Source: Onchocerca volvulus (lineage: Eukaryota > Nematoda > Chromadorea > Rhabditida > Onchocercidae). Taken from it: a stretch of DNA of 64,000 nucleotides. The position numbers and the translations under genes were made by a program. The stretch spans positions 20,608,603 to 20,672,602 of the forward strand of contig HG738137.1 in NCBI GenBank assembly GCA_000499405.2, given 5' to 3'. Below the pieces are notes generated by a model. The model was not told where the DNA came from. It made no database searches and worked only from the letters and a program-made list of their open reading frames with translations. The number at the start of each line of letters is the position of its first letter. The first letter of the stretch is position 1. Positions 60,453 through 64,000 of this stretch are shown piece after piece.

Positions 60453-61490
60453 GAATTCATTTTTTTTTTTTTTTTTTTATTATAATTTCCTATTGATCTA
60501 TGCTATTATTTTGTGCTTCATCAACAAGAATATTGAAATATGAAATGCACACGCTTCTCACCCTCGATATCAACTACAATTTGTTTATGATGGAATCAAA
60601 ACGTCAAAAATTTATTCAAAATGGGTTCCCTCTGACACTTGATCTTTCTTTTCGCTCTATATTTATCAAAATAAAGCGAAAAGAAAAATCAAGTATAAGA
60701 AGAAATTAAAATAGGACGTCTTCTTTGTTTACAGAACCCATGTTTTCAGTGATTGATACTTCAGGTATTCCTTGTTGCTAAAATCTTTTATAATACCGTT
60801 ACACTATCGAGATTTGCAATCTTGGTCTGCTCATCCATAATCAAAATTTAAATAAAAATATATTGACAAAAAGGATCATAATCATTAGCTTTAAAAGCAA
60901 AGCATCAAAAGGAACCCGAAGTTAATCATAACATAGTTGTTGCTAATGAAGGTAATGATTTCCAGAATTCCACCTGATAAATTATCCGTATGAAATTCTT
61001 ATGATGATACTACCAGTATATATGTTTAATATACTAATGATAGCAAGGCTTGTTGGCACTCCACCTTATTTTACCGCAATCCATATTTCTGTGGCTTATT
61101 TTTTCGTATTTCATTTGTACTCCTGGAGATAAGGTAAAACAAAAGTAATTTATGGTTAAATGCATTATGTAAGATAGTAAGTTTGATACACATGTACTTA
61201 AAAGATTTATTTTCATGATCATGTTCTTTTACAGCCTAGATATTAATTCGCTGTCTCAACCGGCTCTGAATAAACAGATACATAAAAAGTTCATAAAACT
61301 AATTTGGAAATTATTTTGTGATAATCTTACTCATATTTTCGCTTTGTTTGATGAGACATATTGATTTTTGATTTTTAGATTTAAATTCTTAATAAATTAT
61401 GGGGCAAATCAAACTCTATTTTGACGATAAAGAACAAATGGATAAACATCAATTTGCGAATCTGAAGTTTTTTACCAGTTTCTGCAACAA
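60453..61490. other. Gene-free AT-rich stretch
   Basis: No exon chain, repeat or RNA gene recognised. Open frames here are short. Confidence 0.4.
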
Positions 61491-61860
61491 TTTTTCTGCA
61501 AATGTTCCCAGAAGAGTTTTTTTCGACAGTTCAGTTTTCTGCAGCAGTTCTACAACAATCCAAATCGATGCTTCAACAGCAACAATTCGACAATTCAGAT
61601 CGACGCGAGCGACAAAGAGAAGAATAATCCAGCGATCAGTTCATCTGGATATTCTTTGGTATTGCTGCTACCAACATTATTCTTCCATCAATCAATAATC
61701 TGAAAAGGATTCATCTCTGTCACACAAAACTTTCCCAATATTTATTGCTGATCCTACTAAGTCACAACAGCAACAAGAAGCAATCTCCATTCTAACCAGT
61801 CCATAAATCAGGTCTTTTCTTCAACAAATTCTTACTACAATACAGATTGAACATGTTCCG
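61490..61860 (+). mobile_element. Diverged Helitron-tail relic
   Basis: GATTCATCTCTGTCACACAA, TTATTGCTGATCCTACTAAG and CAATCTCCATTCTAACCAGT match in order the non-coding tail of the Helitron copies (in copy 1 at 10155-10255: CATTCACCTTTGTAACACAA, TTATTGCTGACCTAGCCGAA, CAGTCTCCAATCCAACCAAA). The left part (about 61550-61660) resembles the relic at 30.8 kb. The orientation is the same as copy 1. No protein is left. Confidence 0.6.
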
Positions 61861-64000
61861 ATGGTTCGACGATCAATTTTGAAATATACATGTTTGATCA
61901 TAGGAAAGAAGCCAGTTGTCATATTCATCGAACAAAAGGATTCGCATAGTAGATTTTTTCGGATTTTTTTCATCTCTGATTGTCAGAATATTGCGATCAT
62001 TTACATGCATGAATGAAATGCGTTTAGTTATTCAATAAAGGAAGGTTAGGGTTGCTATACTGTCATTTCTGTAATGCATAAATCATATAGGGAAGAAGAA
62101 TCTAAGGTTGCTAGATGCTTTTTTTTTTTTATTTTTTCCAGAAATTATAATATAATGGAATTATGATCGAGAATTTGCTTCTGAATTGAACGCTTCTTCC
62201 TTTGCGAGATAACAGAAAGTAAACTCTCAAGTTTGATATGATAATATAACTGTAGAAGGAAATGTTTGAAAGAATTGTATGGTGTTTCTATCATCTGCTT
62301 GAAGGAATCCAAAATTCGTTCAATCTAAAAACACAGATTACAAATTATTGAACTTCTGAACAATGCTGCAATCAATTTAGAAAAGATAAGAATGTTTTTT
62401 AATATAACAATTTGCATTGAAAATGCGAGTAAGTAAAATATCACAAGGTTTCAAATGGACAGTTACAAATTTATGAAGTCTTTCTGAAACTAGTAATGAC
62501 TTAATAAAAATCAGGATAAAATGACATTCTGCAATTTTAGGAATTAGCAAGAACAAAATTGGTCGATTGATCTGTTATGTGCATCAAGAATTGATGGAGG
62601 AAAAGGATGTATCATAATGATGAATCTGACAAATTTACAATACAACAACAGTATCAACTGAATATAGAAGAGTTTGAATTTTGTCGCTAAATATTATCTG
62701 AATTGACAAATACTTTCTAGTCAACATAGTATCAATTCTTCATCCGTTATGGGTTTTCGTTATGTTATCACTCCTAGAAGGAAGGAAAGAAAGGTATTCT
62801 TATTTCAATATAAATAAGTTTTTGTATATGATGAAGTCAGTTTGTTTTATTGTTTGAATTGGAAATTAAAAAGAAAAGAGTAATATCCATTTACATTACT
62901 GAAGTTTATTTCTTCTAAAATTTTTCATCTTAAATTTATGCTAGTTCAATTTTTCGGTAGTCTTTATTTAGTATCGATTTTTCGTTTTTAATTTCCTTGA
63001 CCAAACTAAATCTCTTTTCGACATTGCCGCTAATCTGTTGCTGTTTGAGCAATTAAATTCATGTCTCTTCTTATTGAAATTTTTAAAGATTTTTTTGCTT
63101 CTCTGATATTAGTGCTTCAAATTTTTTATCAAGTCTTTTTTTTATGTTTGTGCCATATCTTAGTAGATAATTTTGACTCTCTTTATGGTGAGAGTTGCTT
63201 ACAATATTTTAAATATCACAAATGAGCCTGGTTATAAGACCGGAACATTTACACATGAATTAGTTTATGATCTTTTGCTATTGAAATTGGACTTGACAGT
63301 TACAAACAATGAAAATTACTTGGATATCGAACATTTATTTATATTCATCTTAAGTGATAAATCATGTGAGAAATATTTTGCAAGAAAAATACTTCGATTA
63401 TCAAAACAATTTCATATTATGAAATCATTTCTTTATAATGAAATATTCGTATAGTGCAAAAATATCTTGGCTATTTCAAGATATTTATATTATAAAATAT
63501 TTTGATTATTTCAACAGTCGAGAAAGCGCAGTGCGCTACAGATTTAGCTAATGAAAAAGTGATAATTCTGATCAAATGCAGGTCAGTTATTACAATGATA
63601 AAACCTTAGCTAACAATAAAAATGATGAAATTTGGGTCAACGATGAAAACGATGAAACATTTAAAACGATAGTTAGTGATGAAAAAAAATGAAAACTGAT
63701 TTGCGAATAGAATTCTTTAATTCCCCACTATTTATACTCATTGGAAATATTAAATTTGTATAAGTTGTTTCATAATTTGCTGCACTGTAACTGCTTTGCA
63801 ATTTATATAATAATAAAATTAGTAGTTATTTTATCACTAAGTAAATATTTCTGAACTTAAAGTTGAAGATTTAGTTGAAAAACGTCTAAATAATTTGTTT
63901 GATGAACAAGGAAACAAAAATCAGCTTATAATAATGTTCCTGAATGAGGTCATATCAAAGTCCATATATTAACATTACTAAAATGCCAATTGTTTCATTA
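61861..64000. other. Gene-free stretch to the window end
   Basis: A 93-codon plus-strand frame at 63173-63454 (starting MTLFMVRVAYNI) is the only sizeable one; it has no recognised family. Any gene continuing beyond 64000 cannot be judged. Confidence 0.4.

Noticed and set aside
63173..63454. 93-codon plus-strand frame near the window end
   Set aside because: Fairly protein-like at its start but no family recognised, no splice partners and the window ends soon after.
1..64000. CRISPR arrays, insertion sequences, bacterial operons or integrated virus
   Set aside because: No regularly spaced repeats, no Shine-Dalgarno-led gene chains and no viral domains; the genes are intron-bearing and metazoan.

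Overview
The window looks like nuclear DNA of a nematode, most likely a clade III spirurid (filarial-type) parasite. The base composition is strongly AT-rich, the genes are split into small exons, and splice acceptors are mostly of the TTTTCAG/TTTTAG type. Some start codons lie just behind such an acceptor, as expected for spliced-leader trans-splicing. The assignment to filarial worms is inference; no rRNA or mitochondrial marker is present. Nothing bacterial, viral or CRISPR-like was seen. All gene models below were rebuilt exon by exon, and every stated exon set keeps reading frame and splice phase.

Layout. 1-7.6 kb: AT-rich with no supportable gene. 7.7-8.35 kb: a diverged direct duplication. 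8.39-10.57 kb: a dead Helitron copy (PIF1-type helicase end). 13.4-15.2 kb (minus): a securin-like protein with a perfect destruction box. 16.1-19.8 kb (minus): PREB/SEC12, the Sar1 exchange factor of the ER. 20 kb: a 33-34 bp minisatellite. 21.2-26.5 kb and 27.2-29.7 kb (plus): two tandem medium-chain acyl-CoA dehydrogenases; the sixth intron of the first holds a second, inverted copy of the same dead Helitron. 30.4-31.25 kb: a Helitron-tail relic and a small MITE. 31.7-35.25 kb: unresolved exon-like pieces. 35.3-37.3 kb: an unrecognised single-pass membrane protein. 38.0-39.8 kb (minus): NOP16, divergent from RPAP2 (40.3-43.8 kb, plus). Then DPM2 (44.5-45.2 kb), ribosomal protein S11 (46.35-47.45 kb) and a RalGDS/RGL-type Ral exchange factor (50.9-58.5 kb), the last with a 499-bp fold-back element in one intron. 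58.5-64 kb: mostly gene-free, with a 38-bp tandem repeat, another Helitron-tail relic and one orphan terminal-exon candidate.

The genes are mainly housekeeping: ER export (PREB) and ER glycosylation support (DPM2), mitochondrial beta-oxidation (two ACADs), ribosome biogenesis and translation (NOP16, RPS11), Pol II handling (RPAP2), mitosis (securin-like) and Ras-Ral signalling (RGL). They do not form one pathway. Same-strand neighbours (PREB-securin; MCAD-MCAD; RPAP2-DPM2-RPS11) could be operons, but this is not shown.

The most unusual items are the two Helitron copies sharing the same disabling lesions, the fold-back element in the Ral-GEF gene, two GC-AG introns fixed by reading phase, and the securin candidate. 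I did not find a clearly new multi-gene system.
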